17,983 bases of DNA, taken from assembly GCA_946615965.1 (NCBI GenBank), contig CAMOIC010000030.1, positions 1-17,983 on the forward strand, in the 5' to 3' direction. Both the position numbers and the translations under genes were made by a program. Below the pieces are notes generated by a model. That model saw nothing but the letters and a program-made list of their open reading frames with translations, was not told the origin of the DNA and ran no database searches. Shown here piece by piece: positions 7,001 through 13,544 of the stretch (positions are counted from its first letter, which is position 1; every line of letters begins with the position of its first letter). This DNA is from UBA3700 sp002372775. GTDB lineage: Bacteria > Bacillota > Clostridia > Christensenellales > UBA3700.

Positions 7001-7277
7001 ATTCTTGGAATATAAAGCCTAAGTAAGTATTTCTATAACTATCAAAATCTGCTTGAGAGAAATCTTTTGAAGACTTGTTCTTAATAATGATTTCTCCTGA
7101 ATCAACCTTATCTAGTCCACCAATCATGTTTAAAAGAGTTGATTTACCACTTCCCGATTTACCCAAAATAAACACTAAACCTGTTTCAGGGAATCTAATA
7201 GACACGTCATCTAGAGCGTTTACCTTTACTCCCTTCTTTGGTGTGTATACCTTCTTTAGATTTCTAACCTCTATCAA
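4041..7277 (-). CDS. ABC transporter, fused ATPase and FtsX/MacB-type permease with large ectodomain
   Basis: The single 1078-residue chain carries a complete nucleotide-binding domain: Walker A GKSGSGKST 39-47, Q-loop Q91, signature LSGGQ 141-145, Walker B VILADEP 161-167, switch His 197. After a charged linker (about 226-332) come one membrane segment (337-357), an outside region of about 590 residues (358-946), and three membrane segments (947-968, 1000-1022, 1044-1064). The YKKREIGILRAVGA block is the FtsX signature. This is MacB topology, in which ATP hydrolysis drives mechanical work on extracellular substrates or enzymes rather than classic transport. The ectodomain is Tyr/Asp/Asn-rich and far larger than that of MacB. 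It starts at TTG 7275-7277 behind a perfect SD. It is last in the operon, 34 bases after a multi-pass membrane protein. The substrate is unknown; peptide or antimicrobial export or resistance are common roles for the class. Confidence 0.93.
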   Translation of the reverse strand: MIEVRNLKKVYTPKKGVKVNALDDVSIRFPETGLVFILGKSGSGKSTLLNMIGGLDKVDSGEIIIKNKSSKDFSQADFDSYRNTYLGFIFQEYNILNEFTVGANIGLALELQGKKATNEKINEILRTVDLEGYAKRKPMQLSGGQKQRVAIARALVKDPEVILADEPTGALDSKTGIQVFDTLKQLAKTKLVIVVSHDREFAESYGDRVIELKDGKVISDIEKYVAESNKKNESISIVDNKIISITKGYELTPEDVKMINEYLKKENAIISIDEMTNRDLKKFARIDDSGNKECFKDTDESEIVYTKRQKFRLIKSRLPFKDSFKIGSSGLKAKPVRLFIAILLSFAAFALFGLADTINAYNKYTATVDSLIDSEVSNLTFIKQTAAEQENNDYLYYDDTKMSDSDIEMISKKTGVKFKGVYSNTDTRWNSLIESSNYCVSPSNNTLYGPMVKGFVEMSSEDVTDMGFTIKKGRMPQDYTEIAITELVYQSFAHYGYRYDNSTIIDPTASEGAEAAKKKLTIDKFLDNNIIIRIRNAEYKVVGIVDTKFNYDHFKDLEIDLTNPNSASAANAITSYILQQEYDATVGGGFHGQVFVKPGFIDNISNSSGLNVGISFGDNISFDINSGNNVVSDRHDFSYAFKLQELKDNNIKYKMFSSGDKLEKNSVLIDFYKYYESVREYYYILSGYDYSQMQANGAPSWILEKDLSSTVSDEYYDYLLTKVDDAITNGDFAWGSYTWDGSQYVWEPYEDEAYNPTTDYDKKWNLQNYVAYLRDKYGSEDKSIFPIWMRLEEDTSLTSYTQIKKYLINKKLSPIIDQVTEIDYNVIPETYTSYYYNSAYRNSENRTITVAGFFLSPSIPSTKDYYSGDIEACVVDDSMYDDMSVAAGGKYVEALGKMVEKSKLKSIVKWGYDNESKSGTVHTKFRIRSGPTYLLDMVNEVLETMSDIFLYVGIGLAVFAGLLLMNYIATSISYKKREIGILRAVGATSLDVFGIFLNESMIIALINYALSVVTAFAVVMVINNKLRTEYNLTLTFLNFGIRQFIVMFLLSTGVAAISSAIPVFSIARKKPIDTIRSY

Positions 7278-7284
7278 ATTAGGT

Positions 7285-7291
7285 ACCTCCT
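7285..7291 (-). promoter_or_regulatory. Ribosome binding site fixing the TTG start of the ABC gene
   Basis: AGGAGGT on the minus strand lies 7 bases before the TTG at 7277. No in-frame ATG exists between the SD and the Walker A region, so initiation at TTG is well supported. Confidence 0.88.
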
Positions 7292-7311
7292 ATCATATAT
7301 ATGTATGTTTT

Positions 7312-8259
7312 CTATAGAGAAAAATTATCCTCGTCAGCAATAGCATCTCTGTATTTCTTATTAGGATTAATTACGGTTTGTTCATCTATGTAATACTTGA
7401 AACCTCTAATATGATAGAACTCTACCATATCGACAATTTGCATAGAGAACCAGGCAACTGCAAAACTAATAATTAATGCTACGCCAATTGTTACTATTGT
7501 GGCTAAAACTATAGCCATTACGGAGAAAATAAAAATCATAATGTATGCGCCAAATACTCTCCAGAAATTACCCTTCAAGTATTCAAAATTCTTAACAAAG
7601 GCATCTTTTGCAGACAATCCATCTACAGTCATAATTGGAATCCAATATAAGAACAATGCCCTTCTTAATGCCAATATTACAAGAGTTACAAATACTACTA
7701 AATATAATGCAAGTAGTAAATTCTTAATTGTTAAGAAGATTAATACATCCATTCCAACAATCGCTAAAAACATAAATAATGAAATTGGTGTATATCTTAT
7801 AGAAAAACTAAAACTCTTTCTAATATTTGCAATATAGTTTGATGCAAATCCAAATCCTGAATTTGTTGACATAAAAGTCTTTATAATATCGCTTACTGTG
7901 TAATAAGCCATGTAATATAAAATCGCAGTAATAAATATAATGACAAATAACGCAACAAATGAAAAAACAATATTAATTGACCAATCGCCTAATGCATCAT
8001 CTATTAAAGATACCTTTTCTATCATTGTGTTATAGTTCTCTTCTATATTCACACCAGTATAATATGAGTCTATATAATCAGAAATAGCTTCTTCTACCCC
8101 AATTTCATCAAATTGCTTAGCAAGACCATTCATAATAGGAACAATACAAGCTGTAAATAAAAGACTAAATAATAAAGCCAATATTAATAAGAATAATATC
8201 AATTTATATACGACTTTAAAATTGCTAAGCAATATACTAAATGTACTCTTAATCTTCAT
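7312..8259 (-). CDS. Multi-pass membrane protein of unknown function (315 aa)
   Basis: I do not recognise a named family. The chain shows five to six hydrophobic segments, at about 18-40, 95-121, 157-177, 181-199 and a long stretch at 236-276 that probably crosses twice. A polar, acidic loop (about 45-93) lies between segments 1 and 2, and a short charged C-terminal tail (about 280-315) follows. No catalytic motif or signal cleavage site is obvious. The start ATG 8257-8259 follows the preceding gene's TAA by one base, and a GGGG-containing ribosome site lies inside that gene. The next gene downstream is the ABC-permease fusion, 34 bases away. The position suggests a membrane partner or regulator of that transporter, but this is inference from context only. 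Confidence 0.85.
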   Translation of the reverse strand: MKIKSTFSILLSNFKVVYKLILFLLILALLFSLLFTACIVPIMNGLAKQFDEIGVEEAISDYIDSYYTGVNIEENYNTMIEKVSLIDDALGDWSINIVFSFVALFVIIFITAILYYMAYYTVSDIIKTFMSTNSGFGFASNYIANIRKSFSFSIRYTPISLFMFLAIVGMDVLIFLTIKNLLLALYLVVFVTLVILALRRALFLYWIPIMTVDGLSAKDAFVKNFEYLKGNFWRVFGAYIMIFIFSVMAIVLATIVTIGVALIISFAVAWFSMQIVDMVEFYHIRGFKYYIDEQTVINPNKKYRDAIADEDNFSL

Positions 8260-8260
8260 A

Positions 8261-9127
8261 TTATAGACCCCACTTTGAGTTGCTTAATAAATCTTCTCTT
8301 TCGATATCATTTAAATCAAAGAATAAACAATACATATATGGAATAAAATACATAAAGTTGATTCCATAGAATATAAATGAAGTAACTAATTTAAAGATAT
8401 ATAAGATAACATGATCATAAACAACATCAAATCCAGAAACCACAAGAACTGGAATATATGTTATTACAAGAGGAAGAATTAAATCTAAATAAATAATCCC
8501 AGACTTATTACCAACCATTCTTGTACTTTCACTAATTGCTTTAAATAGGCCTTGACGTCTCATTGTCATCCCTGGAAGAGCACATGAAACCCATGCAAGC
8601 CCATAGAATGATCCTGCAATAAGAATTAATCCTGCAAGCAAAACTATCATAATTCTTAAAGCTGCAATATGAGTAACCTTAACTGCAAAGAATAAAACTA
8701 TACTCATAGCAATTGCAAATAGTTCCATGAATAAAATCATTACTATACCTGCTCTTGCAGCTGCCCATAAATTTTCATTAGTTCTTTTAAACACACCCTT
8801 TATACCTGTATATAAAGGACGACCATATTTCATCTTATTTTGAATTTTTCCGATATATGAACCAAAAATAGTAAGAGTAATAACAATCAAAGCGAAATAA
8901 AATACAACATATTGCCAACTATTCCAACGAGAACCATCATTAATCCTAATGAAAATATCAAAGATATTATTCATATCCATTGTAGATATTTCCTTCATAA
9001 TATAATCAAATGAACTTGTTGGATTAACGAATATTGTATATAAAACTGCTGGAATTAGAACGTGTAAAAACACAGAAACCCAGTTGTTCTTTACAAAAGT
9101 AAATGTCGATTTAACATATTTTGACAT
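8261..9127 (-). CDS. Multi-pass membrane protein of unknown function (288 aa)
   Basis: The protein has about six hydrophobic segments (roughly residues 15-33, 72-93, 123-147, 151-176, 210-230 and 240-270), short loops and a basic patch near 93-118. I recognise no family and see no enzyme motif. The ATG at 9127 is preceded by a GAGGGA site formed by the last codons of the HAD hydrolase gene, 3 bases upstream. Its stop codon is one base from the start of the next membrane-protein gene, so the two are probably translated together. Their similar size and topology suggest a heteromeric or paralogous pair, though I see no clear sequence identity between them. Their place directly before the ABC gene suggests a link to that transporter, which is unproven. 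Confidence 0.85.
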   Translation of the reverse strand: MSKYVKSTFTFVKNNWVSVFLHVLIPAVLYTIFVNPTSSFDYIMKEISTMDMNNIFDIFIRINDGSRWNSWQYVVFYFALIVITLTIFGSYIGKIQNKMKYGRPLYTGIKGVFKRTNENLWAAARAGIVMILFMELFAIAMSIVLFFAVKVTHIAALRIMIVLLAGLILIAGSFYGLAWVSCALPGMTMRRQGLFKAISESTRMVGNKSGIIYLDLILPLVITYIPVLVVSGFDVVYDHVILYIFKLVTSFIFYGINFMYFIPYMYCLFFDLNDIEREDLLSNSKWGL

Positions 9128-9130
9128 AAT

Positions 9131-9775
9131 TTATCCCTCTATATACTTTTCGACATCATATGGGTCTTTTGCTCTATAAACAACATTTTTATTCTTTATA
9201 GCAGCATAATCGCCATAACCCCATAAGCAAAGAATACAATCGATGCCTACTTCTTCAGCGCCCTCCACGTCGAATCTAGTATCCCCTATCATTACGCAAT
9301 CTTTTTTATCAACCTTTAATGATTCCATTAAATAGCGTATGGTTGCGGCCTTTGTCTCCCTTACATTGTAGCATAGACCGGAAACAAATTCCATATAGCC
9401 ATAAAGTCCGAATCTCTTTAAAAGCATCTCCACTTCTTCTTGTTTCTTACAAGTAGCTGCACAAACCTTATAGCCTTTTTCATATAATGACTTAAAAGTT
9501 TCTTTTATACCATCAAATGGTGTTGTTGTAAGTACATAGCCTTTTTCGTTATAGACTTTTCTATATAATGCACATGCTTCATATGCTTTTTCCTTACTTC
9601 CAAGATATGATTCAAATGTTTCGTTTATAGGTGGACCGATGTATTTACGATATAAAGCTTCTTCAATAGAAATGCCATATGCAGCAAATACTTCTTTCAT
9701 ACCGGCGACTACACCATTATATGTGTCGCCGATAGTTCCATCAAAGTCGTAAATTAAATACTTGTACTTACCCAT
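9131..9775 (-). CDS. HAD-family hydrolase, phosphoglycolate phosphatase-like
   Basis: The 214-residue cytoplasmic phosphatase of the HAD superfamily has all the motifs. Motif I is DFDGT at 10-14, with nucleophile D10 and acid D12. Motif II is Thr108 in AATCK, motif III is probably Lys142, and motif IV is GDTRFD at 164-169 (D165, D169). A helical cap (about residues 16-85, with the KYIGPPINETF block) marks the C1-cap subgroup that includes Gph, PpaX and beta-phosphoglucomutase-like enzymes. The preferred substrate cannot be read from sequence; 2-phosphoglycolate, pyrophosphate or a nucleotide are the usual ones. The start ATG 9773-9775 is 4 bases after the valS stop codon and the next gene follows after 3 bases, so it is embedded in the operon. 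The chemistry call is firm, the substrate open. Confidence 0.9.
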   Translation of the reverse strand: MGKYKYLIYDFDGTIGDTYNGVVAGMKEVFAAYGISIEEALYRKYIGPPINETFESYLGSKEKAYEACALYRKVYNEKGYVLTTTPFDGIKETFKSLYEKGYKVCAATCKKQEEVEMLLKRFGLYGYMEFVSGLCYNVRETKAATIRYLMESLKVDKKDCVMIGDTRFDVEGAEEVGIDCILCLWGYGDYAAIKNKNVVYRAKDPYDVEKYIEG

Positions 9776-9779
9776 TTAA

Positions 9780-12395
9780 TTACATGCTCTCAATTTGAGC
9801 CTTTAATTTTTCGTACTTTTCAGTATTAGCTTTTAACTTTTCTTGTTCTTTTTCAATTAAGTTCTTTGGAGCTTTTGCTACGAATCCTGGGTTATTTAAC
9901 ATACCTTGGCTTCTAGCAATTTCCTTCTTCATTACTTCTAATTCCCCTTGTAATCTTGCCTTTTCTTGAGCTAAATCTACAAGTTCTCCTAGAGGAATTA
10001 CAACTTCTCCAAATGATCCAAATAATGAAATTACATTCTTATCTAAGTTGTCCTTATTTTCAATAAAGTTAACATCAGATACACCAGCAAGCTTTTGAAT
10101 ATAGATAACATTCTTTGCTTTAATTGTAGAATTCAATAAGTTAATAGCTACTTTCTTTGAAGGAGCAACATTTCTTTCTGCCTTCATATTTCTAATAGCA
10201 ACGATTAAATCCTTAACTGATTCGAATTCTTTTCTTTCTCTTGTGTATGCATACTTCTTATTTACTACTGGCCAATCAGCAAGAACGATTGTACCCTTTG
10301 TTGTTGGAAGATTTTGATAAATCTCTTCTGTAACAAATGGAGTAAATGGATGCATTAACTTTAAGATGTTTTCAAGTACATAAACAAGTACAGATAAAGT
10401 ATTTATCTTCTTGTCTTCATCTTCGCCATATAATGTTGTCTTAGATAGTTCAATGTACCAGTCGCAGAAATCACTCCAAATGAAATCATATAACTTAGCA
10501 CTAGCCATACCAAGCTCGTACTTGTTTAGATTCTTTGTAACTTCGTTAATTGTTGTATTTAACTTAGATAAGATCCACTTATCTGAATTATTTAATACAA
10601 AATCACCCATCTTCTTAACTTTCTTTCCCTCAACGTTCATTAAAACGAATCTTGAAGCGTTCCAAATCTTGTTGATGAAGTTTCTAGCTGATTCTGTCTT
10701 TTCATCGATATATCTTGTATCGTTACCAGGAGCAATACCTTGTGTTAAAGAATATCTTAATGAGTCTGCACCATATTGATCGATAATTTGTAATGGATCA
10801 ATACCATTTCCTAGAGACTTACTCATCTTTCTACCGAACTTATCTCTAACGATACCGTGGATTAAAACTTCTGGGAATGGAACTTCACCCATGTGTTCGA
10901 TACCTGAGAAGATCATTCTTGCAACCCAGAAGAAGATAATATCATAAGCAGTAACTAATAATGAGTTTGGATAGAAATACTTAACATCTTCTGTCTTATC
11001 TGGATATCCAAGTGTTGAGAATGGCCATAAAGCTGATGAGAACCATGTATCTAATACATCCTCGTCTTGCTTTATATTCGTGCTTCCGCACTTAGAACAC
11101 TTACAAGGTGCATCCATTTCAACCATCATATTGCCGCAATCTTGGCAATAGTAAGCAGGAATTCTATGTCCCCACCATAATTGTCTTGAAATACACCAGT
11201 CTTTAATATTATTCATCCAGTTGAAGTAAACCTTTGAGAATCTTCCTGGAATAAACTCTGTCTTCTTTTCTTTAACAGCCTTAATAGCTGGCTTAGCTAA
11301 AGGTTCCATCTTAACGAACCATTGCTTAGAAACTACTGGTTCAACTGTTGAGTGACATCTATAGCATTCACCAACATTATGCTTGTAATCTTCAATAGAT
11401 ACTAAGAAACCATTTTCTTGTAGATCTTTAACAAGAGCTTCTCTTGCTTCAAGCATCTTCATTCCTTGGTACTTACCAGCCTTTTCATTTAATGTACCAT
11501 CATCATTCATGATACGAATAACTTCAAGGCTATGTCTTAAACCTACTTCAAAGTCGTTAGGATCATGAGCTGGAGTAATCTTAACAGCACCAGAACCGAA
11601 ATCTAGTTCTACATAATCATCTGCGATAACTGGAATTTCTCTTCCTACGATTGGTAATAATAACATCTTACCAACCATATCCTTATATCTTTCATCCTTA
11701 GGATTTACAGCAACTGCAGTATCACCTAATAATGTTTCTGGTCTTGTTGTAGCAACAACGATTTCTCCTGTGCCATCAACTAGTGGATATCTAATATTCC
11801 ATAAATGGCTATCTTGTTCTTGGTATTCAACTTCAGCATCAGATAAAGCTGTCTTACAATTTGGACACCAGTTAATAATTCTATCGCCCTTGTAGATTAG
11901 GCCTTTGTTATATAACTTAACGAATACTTCCTTAACTGCCTTAGAGCACTTTTCATCCATTGTGAAAGCTTCTCTTGACCAGTCACAAGATGTACCAATT
12001 CTCTTTAATTGTTCAACGATTCTGCCACCATATTGCTTTTTCCATTCCCAAGCTCTTTCAAGGAAACCATCACGACCAACATCGTTCTTTGTTAAACCGT
12101 CTTGCTTCATCTTCTCAACAATCTTAACTTCTGTTGCAATAGAAGCATGGTCTGTTCCTGGTAACCAAAGTGTTGAGAATCCTTGCATTCTCTTAAATCT
12201 AACGATAACGTCTTGAATTGTATTATTCAAAGCGTGACCCATGTGTAATTGGCCAGTAATATTTGGTGGTGGCATAACAACTGTAAATGGTTCTTTTCTC
12301 TTATCTACCTTTGCAGTAAAGTAACCATTCTTACACCACTCATCATAAATTCTTCCTTCAAAATCTTGAGGATTGTATGTCTTTTCCATTTCCAT
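9780..12395 (-). CDS. valS: Valyl-tRNA synthetase
   Basis: The 871-residue class Ia enzyme attaches valine to tRNA-Val with ATP. The catalytic signatures are HMGH at 51-54 (HIGH class) and KMSKS at 523-527. The CP1 editing domain (about 195-345) contains TTRPETLLGDTAV (216-228) and HDPNDF (277-282), which hydrolyse Thr-tRNA-Val. Cysteine pairs at 177/180 and 344/347, and at 417/420 with 433/436, look like zinc sites. The last 70 residues form the coiled-coil arm typical of ValRS. The length matches the family. ATG 12393-12395 was chosen because GGAG lies 9 bases upstream; the second Met (residue 3) is less well placed. It is inside the operon, 18 bases after the 89-aa membrane protein gene. 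No T-box leader is present. The assignment is essentially certain. Confidence 0.98.
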   Translation of the reverse strand: MEMEKTYNPQDFEGRIYDEWCKNGYFTAKVDKRKEPFTVVMPPPNITGQLHMGHALNNTIQDVIVRFKRMQGFSTLWLPGTDHASIATEVKIVEKMKQDGLTKNDVGRDGFLERAWEWKKQYGGRIVEQLKRIGTSCDWSREAFTMDEKCSKAVKEVFVKLYNKGLIYKGDRIINWCPNCKTALSDAEVEYQEQDSHLWNIRYPLVDGTGEIVVATTRPETLLGDTAVAVNPKDERYKDMVGKMLLLPIVGREIPVIADDYVELDFGSGAVKITPAHDPNDFEVGLRHSLEVIRIMNDDGTLNEKAGKYQGMKMLEAREALVKDLQENGFLVSIEDYKHNVGECYRCHSTVEPVVSKQWFVKMEPLAKPAIKAVKEKKTEFIPGRFSKVYFNWMNNIKDWCISRQLWWGHRIPAYYCQDCGNMMVEMDAPCKCSKCGSTNIKQDEDVLDTWFSSALWPFSTLGYPDKTEDVKYFYPNSLLVTAYDIIFFWVARMIFSGIEHMGEVPFPEVLIHGIVRDKFGRKMSKSLGNGIDPLQIIDQYGADSLRYSLTQGIAPGNDTRYIDEKTESARNFINKIWNASRFVLMNVEGKKVKKMGDFVLNNSDKWILSKLNTTINEVTKNLNKYELGMASAKLYDFIWSDFCDWYIELSKTTLYGEDEDKKINTLSVLVYVLENILKLMHPFTPFVTEEIYQNLPTTKGTIVLADWPVVNKKYAYTRERKEFESVKDLIVAIRNMKAERNVAPSKKVAINLLNSTIKAKNVIYIQKLAGVSDVNFIENKDNLDKNVISLFGSFGEVVIPLGELVDLAQEKARLQGELEVMKKEIARSQGMLNNPGFVAKAPKNLIEKEQEKLKANTEKYEKLKAQIESM

Positions 12396-12413
12396 AAATC
12401 TATACTCCGTAAA

Positions 12414-12683
12414 TTATTTTCCTAAAATCAATACGATAAAAACACCTACAAATGTTATTACCGCTCCAGTTATTCTGGATATACTTTCTACTAATGAACC
12501 ATTTGTATTAGCCTTCTTCTCTTCCCATTTTCTTAATGCAGGGATAGAAGCTATAACTTTTGCAAATAGACTTAGTATTAAACCAAGAACCATCAATACA
12601 ATTCCTATAATTACTGCTGGATCTTGTAATCTCTCAGGATGAAACTCAAGCCAATTAAAAGCATCATCACTTAAGATAAACAT
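12414..12683 (-). CDS. Small two-segment membrane protein of unknown function (89 aa)
   Basis: I do not recognise it. It has a short polar N-terminus, a membrane segment at about residues 24-43, a basic and polar loop (about 50-66) and a second membrane segment at about 69-87, with the C-terminus at the membrane edge. The ATG at 12683 overlaps the pgsA stop codon in a TAATG arrangement, which implies translation coupled to pgsA. valS begins 18 bases downstream. An opposite-strand frame of similar length has no ribosome site. The coupling argues that it is a real gene and that its job may be tied to phospholipid synthesis or to membrane targeting of PgsA, but this is inference. Confidence 0.8.
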   Translation of the reverse strand: MFILSDDAFNWLEFHPERLQDPAVIIGIVLMVLGLILSLFAKVIASIPALRKWEEKKANTNGSLVESISRITGAVITFVGVFIVLILGK

Positions 12684-13414
12684 TATTTTGCTTCCTCTAC
12701 TTTAGCATCGTCATCCTTTGGCAACGGATTTCCGTTTCTATCTAAAGTATCTAAAATGCCACTCTTTCTAACTTCATTTAATCTGTTTGTGTAGATTCTT
12801 GTGTAATTAGCAAATGCATATATTTGCCATACGCAGCAGAACATACCCCATACAATGATTACGTACTTAATAACATCACAAATCACTGAATACCAGATTG
12901 GCACTTCATTAAATGCCCAGAATAAATGAGTCAATAAGTTGTATAAGAAAAGTAGGCACACTTCAACGAAATTAAATACAGCGCCATTCTTTCCCACTCG
13001 ATTTGCCATTTGTTCAACTTGTCTTTTTGAAGCTCTCATGATGTATTTGCTTTGAACACCCATAGCTATTTCTTTAGCTATAAGAACTCCAGCAAAAATC
13101 CATACGAAAACATTCTTTGTAATAACAGAAAGTGTTAAAACAGCAAAACATTGTAGTAACTTATCTGCGATAGGATCTAAAACCTTACCGATATCTGTTA
13201 CTAAATTGTACTTTCTTGCAATTTTACCATCTAAAATATCTGTTACTTCAGCAAATACAAATATTGCTAAGCCGATAGTAATGTAAATAAATTCAGTAGC
13301 CCCTTCTTTTGCTAAAGAACCAAACATCATCCATAAGAAAAATGGAAGAGCAATTAGTCTTATGTAAGTCAAAATATTTGGGATTGTGAACATATCTTCT
13401 TTTCTAAATTGCAT
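12683..13414 (-). CDS. pgsA: CDP-diacylglycerol-glycerol-3-phosphate 3-phosphatidyltransferase (PgsA type)
   Basis: This integral membrane enzyme of the CDP-alcohol phosphatidyltransferase family would make phosphatidylglycerol phosphate from CDP-diacylglycerol and glycerol-3-phosphate. The family signature DG-x2-AR-x8-G-x3-D-x3-D is complete: D62 G63, A66 R67, G76, D80, D84. The IPNILTYIR stretch at residues 11-19 is the usual N-terminal block. Several hydrophobic segments follow, and the tail after about residue 205 is hydrophilic. At 243 residues it is longer than the typical 180-200. The start is ATG 13412-13414, with GGAGG six bases upstream; the longer frame from 13471 begins inside the -35 element. 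Phosphatidylserine or cardiolipin synthases of the same superfamily are alternatives; PgsA is favoured by the N-terminal block. It is first in its operon and coupled to the 89-aa gene. Confidence 0.88.
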   Translation of the reverse strand: MQFRKEDMFTIPNILTYIRLIALPFFLWMMFGSLAKEGATEFIYITIGLAIFVFAEVTDILDGKIARKYNLVTDIGKVLDPIADKLLQCFAVLTLSVITKNVFVWIFAGVLIAKEIAMGVQSKYIMRASKRQVEQMANRVGKNGAVFNFVEVCLLFLYNLLTHLFWAFNEVPIWYSVICDVIKYVIIVWGMFCCVWQIYAFANYTRIYTNRLNEVRKSGILDTLDRNGNPLPKDDDAKVEEAK

Positions 13415-13420
13415 TATAAG

Positions 13421-13425
13421 CCTCC
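13421..13425 (-). promoter_or_regulatory. Ribosome binding site that decides the pgsA start
   Basis: GGAGG on the minus strand lies six bases before the ATG at 13414. It places initiation 57 bases downstream of the first Met of the open frame. Confidence 0.85.
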
Positions 13426-13441
13426 ACGTGTGTGCTTTGTC

Positions 13442-13471
13442 ATTATAACACCCGTGTAATATATAAAACAA
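13442..13471 (-). promoter_or_regulatory. Promoter of the pgsA-valS-ABC operon
   Basis: On the minus strand TTGTTT (13466-13471) and a perfect TATAAT (13442-13447) are separated by 18 bases. The predicted start is near 13435, giving a leader of about 21 nt. No terminator hairpin separates this site from the TPR gene upstream, so some read-through into pgsA is likely. Confidence 0.65.
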
Positions 13472-13514
13472 CTCTAAAATAAAAATAAAATCGAGCGTAA
13501 TTAAATAAAATATA

Positions 13515-13541
13515 TGTGACTGAATTGTGACTTAGTGTGAC
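13515..13541 (-). repeat. Three phased GTCACA direct repeats upstream of the pgsA promoter
   Basis: On the minus strand GTCACA occurs at 13541-13536, 13531-13526 and 13520-13515, spaced 10 and 11 bases apart, so all three face the same side of the helix. The array begins 3 bases after the TPR gene stop and ends 43 bases before the pgsA -35. The spacing is typical of dimeric or tandem response-regulator sites of the PhoB/PhoP kind. The same hexamer in the same orientation relative to a promoter occurs upstream of the ncRNA at 3653-3714. Confidence 0.45.
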
Positions 13542-13544
13542 AGA

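Noticed and set aside
2130..12395. Alternative genetic code (TGA as Trp), suggested by the AT richness
   Set aside because: Tryptophan positions in asnS read TGG, and the open frames end normally without internal TGA read-through.
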